Positions 54,599-63,617 of a stretch of 64,000 bases of DNA are shown here, piece by piece. This DNA comes from Celeribacter indicus (GTDB taxonomy: Bacteria > Pseudomonadota > Alphaproteobacteria > Rhodobacterales > Rhodobacteraceae), in NCBI RefSeq assembly GCF_000819565.1, contig NZ_CP004393.1:4092001-4156000 (forward strand), written 5' to 3'. The notes beneath the pieces are model-generated. The model ran no database searches. It saw nothing but the letters and a program-made list of their open reading frames with translations, and was not told the DNA's origin. Positions within the stretch are counted from its first letter, which is position 1. Every line of letters starts with the position of its first letter. Both the position numbers and the translations under genes were made by a program.

Positions 54599-56194
54599 TC
54601 AGGTTTCGAACCACGCCGAGGCGAGATCGCCCTTCACCCCATCGCCATTGGCGACGTAGTCTTTCAGCTTCGCATTCGCGAGGGTGACATGGGCGAAAGC
54701 GACCAATGGCACTTCTGGCAGGTCGCGGGTCAGGATTTGCTGAAACTCGACATAAAGCGCCTGGCGCTTGGTCAGATCGGGCTCAATGGCGGCAGCTTCA
54801 AGGATGCGGTCCACTTCGGGGTTGGAATAGCCTGACCCGTTCGAGAAGGCTACGCCGGGCTTGATGTTCCTGGACCAGAACAGCCGGTGGACACCGATCG
54901 CGGGATCCTTGTTGGTATTGACGGGCGTCAGGTTGAGATCAAAGGCTGCATCTGTATAGACGGCCTGGATATAAGCTGCCACATCGCCCACATTGTGCTC
55001 GATTCCGATGCCCACTGCGATCAGGGCTTGCTTGACGATCTCGGCGGCGGAGCGGTGATCGGGGCCGGCGGGATAGTTCTGCAACCGTAGAGTGAATCGG
55101 GTGCCGTCGGCGCCGCGTGGGAACCCCGCTTCGTCAAGCAAGGCCTCGGCCTTCGACACATCGAAGTCATAAAGCGTGACGTCGCGGGTGTAAAACCGGT
55201 GGCTACCCGGCTGAAGCGGGCCGGTGGCGATGGCACCCTGTCCCAGATAGGCGACATCTAGGATCAGTTGCTTGTCTATGGCATGGGCGATGGCCTGCCG
55301 CACCCGCAGGTCCGCCAGATGCTCATTCGCCAGACGGAACTCCAGACGGGTGTAGAATGGCTCATCCTCGTAGGATGCGCTTTCGACGGCGATGTTCGGC
55401 AGTTGCGCCAACCGGCTGATCTCATTGCGCGAGATCGGGGTTTCGACCGCTAGGTCCACCTCTCCCGTCTCGATCGCCACCGCGCGGGCAGCGGGATCGA
55501 CGATAATCTTATAGACGATCGTGGCGAGGGTCGGTTTGCCGAGATCCCAGTATTCGGCGTTCTTTTCCAGGATCACATGGCTGCCCGGCACCCATTCCTT
55601 GAACTTGAAGGGTCCGGTGCCAACGGGTGCGTTATTCACCGGATTGGCTAGCGGATCAGAGCCTTCGTAAAGATGGGCGGCGACGATTGGGGTTTCCGTG
55701 CCCTGAAGGAAATACAGGAAGTAGGGAACCGGGTCTTCTAGCGTGACGACCACCTTGAGGGGGTCCGTGGCGTCGATGTCGACCAGACCCGCAAAGACTG
55801 ATCGACCACGCGGATGATGCTCGCGCAGGGTACGGATCGAATAGGCCACGTCCCGTGATGTGAACGGCGTGCCGTCATGCCACTTCACCCCGTCACGCAG
55901 ATGGAAGGTATAGATTCTGGCATCCTCTGACACTTCCCAGGCGGACGCCAGCAGCGGCATCGGGTTTTGGTCGTGATCATAGGAAACGAGTCCCTCGTTG
56001 ATCTTTGCTCCGATATAGAAGGCGCCGATGCTGCCGCCTGACAGGTTCGACAGGGTGCCCGGATCGTTGGGCAAAAGGAAGTTCAGCGTATCCCGCGCGG
56101 TGGCGGCGGTAGCCCAATCGGGGCGGGCAAAGGCAAGTGCGAAGGCAGAGGCACCAAATAGGGTGGTGAAGGTACGGCGGGAAAGGTCGGTCAT
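54599..56194 (-). CDS. ABC transporter substrate-binding protein (family 5), first of a tandem pair
   Basis: This 531-residue paralogue of the preceding entry has a Tat-like signal (SRRTFTTLFGASAFALAFA), KINEGLVSYDHDQNPMPLLASAWEV, GVKWHDGTPFTSRDVAYSI and EWVPGSHVILEKNAEYW. The ATG at 56194 shares bases with the stop of the upstream gene (TGATG). A GTG one codon earlier is possible. The tandem arrangement shows a gene duplication that has diverged moderately. A 66-base gap separates the two genes. Confidence 0.92.
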   Translation of the reverse strand: MTDLSRRTFTTLFGASAFALAFARPDWATAATARDTLNFLLPNDPGTLSNLSGGSIGAFYIGAKINEGLVSYDHDQNPMPLLASAWEVSEDARIYTFHLRDGVKWHDGTPFTSRDVAYSIRTLREHHPRGRSVFAGLVDIDATDPLKVVVTLEDPVPYFLYFLQGTETPIVAAHLYEGSDPLANPVNNAPVGTGPFKFKEWVPGSHVILEKNAEYWDLGKPTLATIVYKIIVDPAARAVAIETGEVDLAVETPISRNEISRLAQLPNIAVESASYEDEPFYTRLEFRLANEHLADLRVRQAIAHAIDKQLILDVAYLGQGAIATGPLQPGSHRFYTRDVTLYDFDVSKAEALLDEAGFPRGADGTRFTLRLQNYPAGPDHRSAAEIVKQALIAVGIGIEHNVGDVAAYIQAVYTDAAFDLNLTPVNTNKDPAIGVHRLFWSRNIKPGVAFSNGSGYSNPEVDRILEAAAIEPDLTKRQALYVEFQQILTRDLPEVPLVAFAHVTLANAKLKDYVANGDGVKGDLASAWFET

Positions 56195-57138
56195 CACAGT
56201 TTCCTCGGGATCCGCTGCGGTTGCAACACGGTTTCAAAAGTCTGGGGGTCAGCAAGCGCCGCGGCTATTGTGACAGGGCCGGACAGACGGCCTGCGCGCA
56301 GCAGGGCATCGGCGCCGGCCTGCAATTCTTCGGCGATACCTGGGACGATGGCTGGTAGCACCTCCCACGGCAGGCGCGACAGGGCCTCTGCCCAATCCCG
56401 GGCCTTGTCGCCCCGGGGGTGGTGCGCGGCGAAGATGGCGGAGGTGCGTTCGGGATCGGCCTGGACCGCGGCCCCGGTCGCGCGTAGGGCCTCAAGGAGC
56501 GCTGCAATGGCGCCGCGCTTATCGCGCAGGGCGGAACGATCGGCGAACCAGTAGGAACGATTACCGCGCCACAGCCCTCTCGTTGCGAGTTCCGGGGTCA
56601 GATCAGGCAGCAGGCGCACCGCCGGATCACGTTCGGCGGCGACAAGCGCCGCGCCGCTGGCGAACCATGCATCGGTCCGACCGGCGAGAAGCGCTTCTCG
56701 ACCCGAAAATCCCTCGACCAAAGTAAAATCCGCAAGAGTTCCTCCCACGTGTTCGGCTGCCAGTGCCAAGAACATCTCCTGCCACGACCCCAGCGTTACG
56801 CCGATGCTTCGCCCGATCAGGTCCGTCAGATCGCGGGCCGGATCGCCTTTGCGCACCAGAATGCCCGCGAAGGCAGGACGCGGCGCGGTCGCCCCTAGGA
56901 GAACGAGTTCCACCCCGTCCGCCAGCGCAAGCAGGAGAGGCAATGCGCCGGATCCGCCGACCTCGATCCGGCGCGAAGCCAGAAGGCCCGGCAGATCCAA
57001 CCCGCGCGAGAATTCCAGCCACTCGGCTCTCGCGCCGGAGGCGGCAAGGGCGGCATCTGCCGTGCCCAGATGCCAGGCCAGGAACAACGCCTGACTGCCC
57101 GGATGCACACCGATGCGCAGTGGAACAGGGGCAGTCAT
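56194..57138 (-). CDS. SsuA/TauA-fold substrate-binding-like protein without signal peptide
   Basis: This 314-residue protein has the NitT/TauT/SsuA binding-protein fold: LRIGVHPGSQALFLAWHLG, FSRGLDLPGLLASRRIEVGGSGALPLLLALADG, SIGVTLGSWQEMFLALAAEH and SGREALLAGRTDAWFASG. It begins MTAPVPLRIGVHPG with no export signal and contains no cysteine. It is coupled by ATGA to the DszC-like gene. Desulfinase DszB has this same fold and would occupy this operon role, but DszB uses a catalytic Cys that is absent here. It could be a cytoplasmic binding or carrier protein, or a different hydrolase. Confidence 0.82.
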   Translation of the reverse strand: MTAPVPLRIGVHPGSQALFLAWHLGTADAALAASGARAEWLEFSRGLDLPGLLASRRIEVGGSGALPLLLALADGVELVLLGATAPRPAFAGILVRKGDPARDLTDLIGRSIGVTLGSWQEMFLALAAEHVGGTLADFTLVEGFSGREALLAGRTDAWFASGAALVAAERDPAVRLLPDLTPELATRGLWRGNRSYWFADRSALRDKRGAIAALLEALRATGAAVQADPERTSAIFAAHHPRGDKARDWAEALSRLPWEVLPAIVPGIAEELQAGADALLRAGRLSGPVTIAAALADPQTFETVLQPQRIPRKL

Positions 57139-58373
57139 TTCGCCTGTGCCTCCGGCGCGGTGAAGGGCGCCCAGTTCGGAGCCTCGCCTGTCAGCAGGTA
57201 TCGTCCCGCCTGCACATATTTCCACGTCAGGGAGTCATGCACGCTGTGGGTGCGCGCATTGCGCCAGTGCCGGTCGAGCGCGTGCTTCAGATCGGTAGCC
57301 GAGGCACCGACCAGTCCAATGACGGCGGTGGACGTTTCCAGCGCGACCTCGGCCGCGAAGGCCTTGGCCTCTGACACCGCGATCAGGGCCTCACCTACAT
57401 TGTCGACGTTGTAGTCACCTGTGGCGTGGACCGCGTCGATGATCTCCGCCGCGCGCAGCACCATAGCGCGGGCGGCATGGGTCGAGGTTGCCAACCTGCC
57501 CAGTTGGGCCTGCACAAGCAGATCCTCGGCAACTACATCTGCCCCGCCCTCGGTGATGATTTCGGCATGGGGGCGCGCCTTGGTGCGGACGAAATCTGTG
57601 CCGTCATGCAGGGCGTTCTCGGCAATCCCTGTCTCGATGGCACCATGGGTCAGAAAGGCCAGAGCCTTGTTGATGTCGCTTTCCGGGCCGTGATAGGGCA
57701 GGAAATCCACCAGTTCCGCCGGTACCCGCACCGCCGTGAACGTGGCTGTACCACTGGTGGTGCTACGCTGGCCAAAGCCGTGCCAGTCATCGTCGATCTG
57801 GATACCGGGCGTATCGCGTGGCACATAAGCGGTGGCCAGCCGGTTGTCATCCGACAAGGCACGCACCGCGATCCACTGACTCGTCAGAGCACCGGTGGTG
57901 TAATACTTGCGCCCCTCGATCAGGTAGGAGCCATCCGTCTGCCGGTTGATGCGGGTGACAAAAGAGGCGGCCGATTTACCGCCTCGCTCGGCCGAGGCAT
58001 TCGACAGGCGCTCGCCCGCCAAGATGCGGGGATAGAGGCGCCGACGCAAATGTTCAGGTCCCATCACGCGCAGTCGGTCGATCGACGTGAAATGGGACTG
58101 CACTGTCTGCGCGATGGAACTGTCCACCGAGGCGAGAATGCGAATGACGTCGATCACCTCTGAAATGGCGACGCCGGCCCCGCCATAGGCTCTGGGAATA
58201 TTGATGCCCAGAAGGCCGGTTTGCGCCAAGGCACGCAGTTCGTCATACGGCGGGGTGCCCTTCCGGTCGCGCAGACCGGCCCCTTCGCGAATGCTTTCGG
58301 CATAGTCACGGGCCACATGGAACGCCTCGGCGGCGTTGTCCAGGACGGGGACAGTCTTGAGTGTGGTTGTCAT
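57135..58373 (-). CDS. Acyl-CoA-dehydrogenase-fold flavin monooxygenase (SfnB/DszC-like)
   Basis: This 412-residue protein has the acyl-CoA dehydrogenase fold but belongs to the sulfur-acquisition/monooxygenase branch. Visible are GLLGINIPRAYGGAGV, QTVQSHFTSIDRLRVMG, RLSNASAERGGKSA, IEGRKYYTTGALTSQW and the ending DRHWRNARTHSVHDSLTWKY, typical of DszC and SfnB. The classic catalytic Glu of the dehydrogenases is not evident. It should use reduced flavin and oxygen on a sulfur compound. It is coupled to the binding-fold gene downstream and lies 11 bases after the LLM monooxygenase. Confidence 0.9.
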   Translation of the reverse strand: MTTTLKTVPVLDNAAEAFHVARDYAESIREGAGLRDRKGTPPYDELRALAQTGLLGINIPRAYGGAGVAISEVIDVIRILASVDSSIAQTVQSHFTSIDRLRVMGPEHLRRRLYPRILAGERLSNASAERGGKSAASFVTRINRQTDGSYLIEGRKYYTTGALTSQWIAVRALSDDNRLATAYVPRDTPGIQIDDDWHGFGQRSTTSGTATFTAVRVPAELVDFLPYHGPESDINKALAFLTHGAIETGIAENALHDGTDFVRTKARPHAEIITEGGADVVAEDLLVQAQLGRLATSTHAARAMVLRAAEIIDAVHATGDYNVDNVGEALIAVSEAKAFAAEVALETSTAVIGLVGASATDLKHALDRHWRNARTHSVHDSLTWKYVQAGRYLLTGEAPNWAPFTAPEAQAK

Positions 58374-58384
58374 CGCTGATCCTC

Positions 58385-59719
58385 TCAGATGGCGGTGGAG
58401 AACCGGCCACGCTCAGCGCGGGTCAGTCCGAGATGGTCGCGCAGGGTCGAGCCCTCGTATTCGGTGCGGAAGAGCCCCCTGCGCTGCAGGATCGGGACGA
58501 CTTCGGTCACAAAGGTTTCCGCGCCTTCGGGCAGCACGTCGGGCATTATGTTGAAACCATCCGCGGCCCCGGCGGCGAACCAGGTTCCGATATCGTCGGC
58601 GATCTGCTCGGGCGTTCCGGCTACGATGCGATGTCCCGCCCCCCCGCCCAGGCGGCGGATCAGCTGTCGCACCGTCAGATTCTCCCGACGGGCGATGGCG
58701 ACAGTGCCTGCGAACATGGTCTGGTTATGATTGACCGGAATGGGCAGATCCTCGGGCAGATGCTCGTCCAGTTTCAGAAGGTCCGGGTCGACCTGAAGTG
58801 TGCCGGCCAGCCGTGCCAGCCCGTATTCGGCGGGTACCAGTTCTTCCAGTTCCCTACGGCGGGCTTGAGCGGCGGCCTCGGTATCGCCAATCACGGTGCA
58901 GAGACCGGGCAGAATCACGACATCCTCCGGCACGCGGCCGAAGCTTGCGGCGCGGCGCCGGATGTCGGCGGCAAAGTCGATGCTCTTCTCAAGCGTTTGC
59001 GATAGGGTAAAGATCACCTCGGCCACGCCTGCCGCCAGGTTGCGCCCGTCATCCGAGGCGCCAGCCTGCACCAGCACAGGCCGCCCCTGGGGTGAGCGGG
59101 GAAGCGTCAGTGGACCCGCGACCGAGAAATTTTTGCTCTGATGGTCAATCGGGTGGATCTTTGAGATGTCGAGCAGCAGACCCTGCGCCTTGTCTGCGAT
59201 CAGCGCTTCATCCTCCCAGCTATCCCACAGTGCCCTGACGATTTCGACGAACTCACGGGCGATGGCGTAGCGGTCGGCATGGGCAGTCACATCACTGCGG
59301 CCGAAATTCCTCGCGATCTCGATCTCGGCCGAGGTGACGATGTTCCAAGCCGCGCGCCCGCCCGACAGCAGGTCGAGAGACGCGAAGCGGCGCGCGATGT
59401 TGTAGGGGCTGTTGTAGCTGGACGAGGCCGTGCCGATCAGTCCGATGTGGCTGGTTGTCGCCGCGATCCCGGAAAGAACGACCAGCGGATCAAGCGCCTG
59501 AAAGGGACGATATTGCGGGTGATCGACCAGTCCCGGCTTGTCAGCCATAAAGACGGCATCGAGCTTGCCTTTCTCGGCGATCTGTGCGCAGCGGATGTAA
59601 TGCGCCGGATCGACGAAGGCCGCCGGATCAACTGAAGGCCAGCGCCAGGCGGAACCATAGACACCCACGTTCAGGATGTTGAGGTTAAGGTGAATCTCGC
59701 GTTTGCGTGCAGCAGTCAT
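58385..59719 (-). CDS. LLM-class flavin-dependent monooxygenase (NtaA/SnaA/DszA family)
   Basis: This 444-residue TIM-barrel enzyme uses FMNH2 and O2. Motifs are REIHLNLNILNVGVYGSAWRWP, ATTSHIGLIGTASSSYNSPYNIARRFASLDLLSGGRAAWNIVTS, PLTLPRSPQGRPVLVQAGASDDGRNLA. Paired with the DszC/SfnB-like enzyme it resembles two-step oxidative C-S cleavage. It lies four bases after the NmrA-like gene. It is a different clade from the LLM protein at 31991. Confidence 0.92.
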   Translation of the reverse strand: MTAARKREIHLNLNILNVGVYGSAWRWPSVDPAAFVDPAHYIRCAQIAEKGKLDAVFMADKPGLVDHPQYRPFQALDPLVVLSGIAATTSHIGLIGTASSSYNSPYNIARRFASLDLLSGGRAAWNIVTSAEIEIARNFGRSDVTAHADRYAIAREFVEIVRALWDSWEDEALIADKAQGLLLDISKIHPIDHQSKNFSVAGPLTLPRSPQGRPVLVQAGASDDGRNLAAGVAEVIFTLSQTLEKSIDFAADIRRRAASFGRVPEDVVILPGLCTVIGDTEAAAQARRRELEELVPAEYGLARLAGTLQVDPDLLKLDEHLPEDLPIPVNHNQTMFAGTVAIARRENLTVRQLIRRLGGGAGHRIVAGTPEQIADDIGTWFAAGAADGFNIMPDVLPEGAETFVTEVVPILQRRGLFRTEYEGSTLRDHLGLTRAERGRFSTAI

Positions 59720-59723
59720 GGGA

Positions 59724-60335
59724 TTAGTAACCTACGGTAAAGCGGCGGCGGAGATGGCGGGGACTGTCCAGTTCGTCCACCAGTGCCACGGCGTAATCCT
59801 CGAAGCTGATGGCGCTGCGGCCATCGGCACCGATCAGAAGATCGTCAGTGCCAAGGCGGTAGGTGGCGGTGCGCTGACCTGGCTCGAAGTTGGCCGACGG
59901 AGACAAGAAGGACCAGTTCAACTCATGCTCGGCCTGGAGCGCGGTGAGGAAGGCGCGTCCGGCGAGCGATTCCGGACGGACAGCGGGGTTGAATTCGGGC
60001 TCGTCAACACGCTGAATGCCGGGCCGGGCGTACAAGGTTCCCGCCCCGCCGACGACCAGGAGGTGCGGCACACACGCCGCCTTGACGGCGCGGATGAAAG
60101 CCGCCGGCTCGATATCCAGAAAGCGGGTGGCCGTGATCACCGCCTCATGCCCAAACAAAATCGGGGCAATTACGTCGGGATCATTGACGTCGCCTCCTAC
60201 GACCGAGAGCCCTTGGCGCGGCGTGAGCCGCTCAGCTCGGCGGACGAGGGCGGTAACGGTTCTGCCGCGGCGCAGCAACTCGTCCAGGATACGAGTACCC
60301 GCGGCACCTGTAGCTCCGATCAGCAGGACAGACAT
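59724..60335 (-). CDS. NAD(P)-binding NmrA-like/atypical SDR protein
   Basis: This 203-residue Rossmann protein has MSVLLIGATGAAGTRILDELLRRGRTVTALVRR, GDVNDPDVIAPILFGHEAVITATRF, LLVVGGAGTLY, and GRSAISFEDYAVALVDEL near the C-terminus. It is first in the leftward organosulfur-type operon. It may supply reduced flavin or act on an intermediate; there is no direct evidence for either. A broad, AT-rich upstream region holds the promoter. Confidence 0.85.
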   Translation of the reverse strand: MSVLLIGATGAAGTRILDELLRRGRTVTALVRRAERLTPRQGLSVVGGDVNDPDVIAPILFGHEAVITATRFLDIEPAAFIRAVKAACVPHLLVVGGAGTLYARPGIQRVDEPEFNPAVRPESLAGRAFLTALQAEHELNWSFLSPSANFEPGQRTATYRLGTDDLLIGADGRSAISFEDYAVALVDELDSPRHLRRRFTVGY

Positions 60336-60974
60336 GAAACCCCCAGAAAGACTACAACCTTTGTCGTGTATTTCCGGGATTTGAAGGCGAGAGTAAATAC
60401 AATAAGTGAATTCTAAATGAGCAAGAATTCAAAAAACAAATGTTATGCTGCTTGAGCTTTGTTGGGCCGATAAGATGTTTTCTTTGCTTGGCCACCGGTA
60501 GAAGAAGTTTTCTGGGCTTGCTGGCCGGAGAGGGCAACCCAACCTGGCTCCCCAATCTCTTTCTCTGCTTACGTGGCGAATCGCCAATCATCATCCGTTT
60601 TCATTGAAACCGGAGGCTGCTTCTGTGATGGGGTGAGATTTGCCTTGTTCGGGAGAACCACACTCATGCCCGCCCCGATCACTCAGGTTTTCGACCTTGC
60701 CCCTCTCATCAATTGAGAAGTGAACACCTTTTCAGGGCTTCCGCCCTTGGTTCGCGCTCTCCTGCGCGCGCGTGGCAAGATCATGGATCGGGCCCTTGAG
60801 CACGAGAAGGGTCGCTTCTCACAACATCGCCAGAAACGTCAGGCGGCGCGCCGGCGTGATGCCGGTCCCGCCGGTTAACTGCAAGTTTCGCCGAATGTTT
60901 GCCACGGGGGATGACAGAACGTATCACACCTCATAACGCTGGCCTCGCCTTCAAAAGAGCGGCGCGTACAAGAC
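60336..60974. other. Intergenic region between the organosulfur-type operon and ggt
   Basis: This 639-base stretch holds the operator described above near its left end. A small rightward frame at 60721-60879 (GTG start, Arg-rich, ~52 residues) is open, but it has no recognisable domain. I see no other gene. Confidence 0.5.
60407..60431. promoter_or_regulatory. Candidate LysR operator TGAATTC-N11-GAATTCA
   Basis: This 7+7 inverted repeat has an 11-base spacer, as in LysR T-N11-A sites. It lies 72 bases upstream of the first gene of the organosulfur-type operon in an AT-rich stretch, which is the position expected for an activator site. Confidence 0.55.
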
Positions 60975-62567
60975 TCAAAGCGCGGCCACAGCTCCATCCG
61001 AGCGCGGGTCTGTTGCACCCATGAGAAGCCCATCAGGGTGACGCAGGATGGCGCCGGCGTGGCCCATGAAATCTTCGTAGGGACCCGTCACCTCGAGGTC
61101 GTGGCCCGCGGCCCGCAGTGCCTGAATGGTGGCAGCATCGACACGGTCCTCGACCTTGAGCGTCATGGTGCCCTGGCCCCATGTCTTGCCCAGTAGCCAG
61201 CGTGGCGCACTGACCGCCTTTTGCGGAGGCAGCCCGAAGCGGGCAATGCGGGTGAACACCGCTGCCTGGGTCTGCGGCTGCCCCTCGCCGCCCATGGTGC
61301 CGTAGGTCAACCGCCGCCCGTCGTCAAAGAGCGCCATGGCCGGGTTCAGCGTGGTGAAGGGCTGCCGCCCAGGCGCCAGCCGGTTCCAGCTTCCCGAAAG
61401 CTGGAACGCGGCACCGCGGTTTTGCATGAGCACGCCGGTTTGCGGCGAGACGAGCCCCGAGCCGAATTCGTAATAGAGCGACTGGATGAAGGAGGCGGAC
61501 CGCCCTTGCGCATCCGTCACCCCAAGCCAGACGGTATCGCCGGGCTGCGCGGGATGGGGCCAGGGCGCGGCGCGGGCGGGGTCGATCGCGGCGGCTTCGG
61601 CAGAAAGTGCCGCAGGTTCCAGCAACGGGTCAGGACGCGCCACGGTCCCGCGGTCGGCCACATGGACATCGCGCAGCCGGAAGGCGCGCTTGGTGGCTTC
61701 CACCAGTCCGTGCAAATGGGCAAAGGAGCCTTCCTCCCCCAGGTCGAGCTGTTCTGCGATGCCGAGGATCAGCAGCGAGGCCAGCCCCTGCGTCGGAGGT
61801 CGCGTGTTCCAAACCGTGGCGCCTGTCCGTGGCAGGCGCAGGGCCAGCGGTTCCAGCCATTCGGCGCGGTGGCGGGCAAGGTCGCGCGCTGTGACCGGGC
61901 TGTCGGCGGCGGCGAGATCGGAGGCGAGCATCGCTGCGGTCTCGCCTTCGTAGAAATCGCGAAGGCCGTTCCTCGCAAGGCGGCGCAGAGTGGCGGCAAG
62001 GGCGGGCTGTCGCAGCAGTTGCCCGACCTCGGGCGGCTGGCCGCCGGGGAGATACACGTCCGCAAAGCCGGGCACGGGAGCCAATTCATCGAGCCGCGCC
62101 CCGGTCAGCCAGGACTGGCTGCGGGTGACGGCGATGCCGGTCTCCGCGTGGTGGATGGCCGCGGCGAGGATCTGCTCCAGCGGCAACGGGTCCTGCCAAC
62201 CAGCAGAGTGCGCAAGCGCCGCGTCCCAGCCCGCAACGGTGCCGGGGACCGTGCAGGCGGCGGCGGGCCCGCGCCAGGGCACGGCAGAGAGCTGCCGTTC
62301 GGCGTAATAGGCATCCGTCGCCCGCTCTCCCGCAGCCCCGGTGGCATGCAGCGCCTTCGGGGGCGCGCCGGTGCCGTCGGAGATCAGCCAGAAGCCGTCA
62401 CCGCCGATGCCGGTCATATGGGGGTAGACTGCCGAAAGCGCCGCCGCTGTCGCGACGGCCGCCTCGATTGCGGTGCCGCCGAGGCGCAGAACATCGCGCC
62501 CGGCCGCTGCCGCGAGGTGGTGAGGGGCAGTGACCATGCCCCCAAGGCTCATCGGAGTTTCGATCAT
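60975..62567 (-). CDS. ggt: Gamma-glutamyltransferase family protein
   Basis: This 530-residue Ntn-hydrolase cleaves gamma-glutamyl bonds, as in glutathione. Family features are GGTAIEAAVATAAALSAVYPHMTGIGGDGFWLI, RGPAAACTVPGTVAGWDAAL, WNTRPPTQGLASLLILGI, and the self-cleavage region PAQPGDTVWLGVTDAQG, where the Thr after Asp should become the N-terminal nucleophile. GTMGGEGQPQTQ follows. The usual Thr-Thr pair is Thr-Val here. It has no signal peptide. The start at 62567 overlaps the stop of the TRAP binding protein (ATGA). Confidence 0.9.
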   Translation of the reverse strand: MIETPMSLGGMVTAPHHLAAAAGRDVLRLGGTAIEAAVATAAALSAVYPHMTGIGGDGFWLISDGTGAPPKALHATGAAGERATDAYYAERQLSAVPWRGPAAACTVPGTVAGWDAALAHSAGWQDPLPLEQILAAAIHHAETGIAVTRSQSWLTGARLDELAPVPGFADVYLPGGQPPEVGQLLRQPALAATLRRLARNGLRDFYEGETAAMLASDLAAADSPVTARDLARHRAEWLEPLALRLPRTGATVWNTRPPTQGLASLLILGIAEQLDLGEEGSFAHLHGLVEATKRAFRLRDVHVADRGTVARPDPLLEPAALSAEAAAIDPARAAPWPHPAQPGDTVWLGVTDAQGRSASFIQSLYYEFGSGLVSPQTGVLMQNRGAAFQLSGSWNRLAPGRQPFTTLNPAMALFDDGRRLTYGTMGGEGQPQTQAAVFTRIARFGLPPQKAVSAPRWLLGKTWGQGTMTLKVEDRVDAATIQALRAAGHDLEVTGPYEDFMGHAGAILRHPDGLLMGATDPRSDGAVAAL

Positions 62568-63577
62568 GCGCCGATACTTTGAACCATCTCGATCCGATCC
62601 ATGCCACCGACGATATCGGCCATATCTTCCCAAACCGGCTTTGCGCCATCGACCCAGGCGTCCATCTCGGTCGGCTGGATCGTCTGGCCGCCTGCTGCGG
62701 TCGCCTGTTCCATGGAACTCTTCTCGTCCTGCACCATCAATTCGTTGAAATAGGTGGCGCCTTCGGTGGCGGCGGCCGAGAGGACTTCCTTCTGGTCGTC
62801 GTTCAGGCCGTTCCAGAAAATGGAGCTGAAGTAGATTACACCGCCCGCCCAGATATGGGAGGTCTCGGTCAGGCAGGGGACGACCTCGTAGAGCTTGAAG
62901 CCGGTATAGGCGCTTTTCGTGAGGTCCATGCAGTCGACAACGCCCGTTTGCAGCGCGTTGTAGGTTTCAACGATCGGAATGCCGGTGGGGTTGGCCCCGT
63001 AGGACGCCCAGAGCCTGGTGTGCAGCGGGCTCTGGATGGTGCGCATGTTCATGCCCCTGAGCGGACCGGGAGCAGAGATTGGCTCCTTGGTCAGCAGGTG
63101 GCGCGCACCGTAGTTGATGAAGGCGGGAACGACAAAGCCCTGGTCGGCCAGTTGGGATTTCAGGTTATCACCAACCTCGCTTTCGGTGGCAGCCTTCATG
63201 TGGTCGGCGTCGCGGAAGAGGAAGGGCAGATCGAGGATCTGCGTCTCAGGCACCCAGCTGGACATCAGCGAAATGGTGGAGAGGGAGGCCTGGACGGAGC
63301 CCAGCTTGGCGGCTTGGGCGACTTCCTTTTCGGCGCCGAGCGCGGCGTTGGGCACCACGTTGAAGGAAAACGCACCGGGCATTTTCTCTTCCACGATCTC
63401 CGCGATCCTGGTCCAGATCAGCGTCTCCGGTTTTTCCGGCGCCATGAGGGAGGCGACGGTCAGGCTTTGCGCGGCTTGCGCGCGGCCCACGAGCGCGGGC
63501 ATGGCGAGGGCGGCCAGGGCCAGGCTGCCGGAACCCTTGAGGAAAGCACGGCGGCCGGAGAAAGTGTTGGTGGTCAT
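62564..63577 (-). CDS. dctP: TRAP transporter substrate-binding protein (DctP) with Tat-type signal
   Basis: This is a 337-residue periplasmic protein. Its N-terminus has SGRRAFLKGSGSLALAALAMPALVGRAQA, a twin-arginine signal. It also has IAEIVEEKMPGAFSFNVVPNAALGAEKEVAQAAKLGSV, GPLRGMNMRTIQSPLHTRLW and the ligand Arg in that stretch. It starts at 63577; the frame is open upstream but overlaps the next gene's end. Coupling to gamma-glutamyltransferase suggests import of a gamma-glutamyl compound or a related amino acid. Confidence 0.9.
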   Translation of the reverse strand: MTTNTFSGRRAFLKGSGSLALAALAMPALVGRAQAAQSLTVASLMAPEKPETLIWTRIAEIVEEKMPGAFSFNVVPNAALGAEKEVAQAAKLGSVQASLSTISLMSSWVPETQILDLPFLFRDADHMKAATESEVGDNLKSQLADQGFVVPAFINYGARHLLTKEPISAPGPLRGMNMRTIQSPLHTRLWASYGANPTGIPIVETYNALQTGVVDCMDLTKSAYTGFKLYEVVPCLTETSHIWAGGVIYFSSIFWNGLNDDQKEVLSAAATEGATYFNELMVQDEKSSMEQATAAGGQTIQPTEMDAWVDGAKPVWEDMADIVGGMDRIEMVQSIGA

Positions 63578-63617
63578 GGTCTTGTTCCTGTGTTGGTGCC
63601 CGTTTGGGACTTTTTGA

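Noticed and set aside
56194..57138. Calling this gene dszB (sulfinate desulfinase)
   Set aside because: The fold and operon position fit, but the protein has no cysteine, while the DszB mechanism needs one. The general SBP-like name was kept.
60721..60879. Small Arg-rich frame as a gene
   Set aside because: It has a GTG start without a good ribosome site and no recognisable family; it is mentioned only in the intergenic entry.
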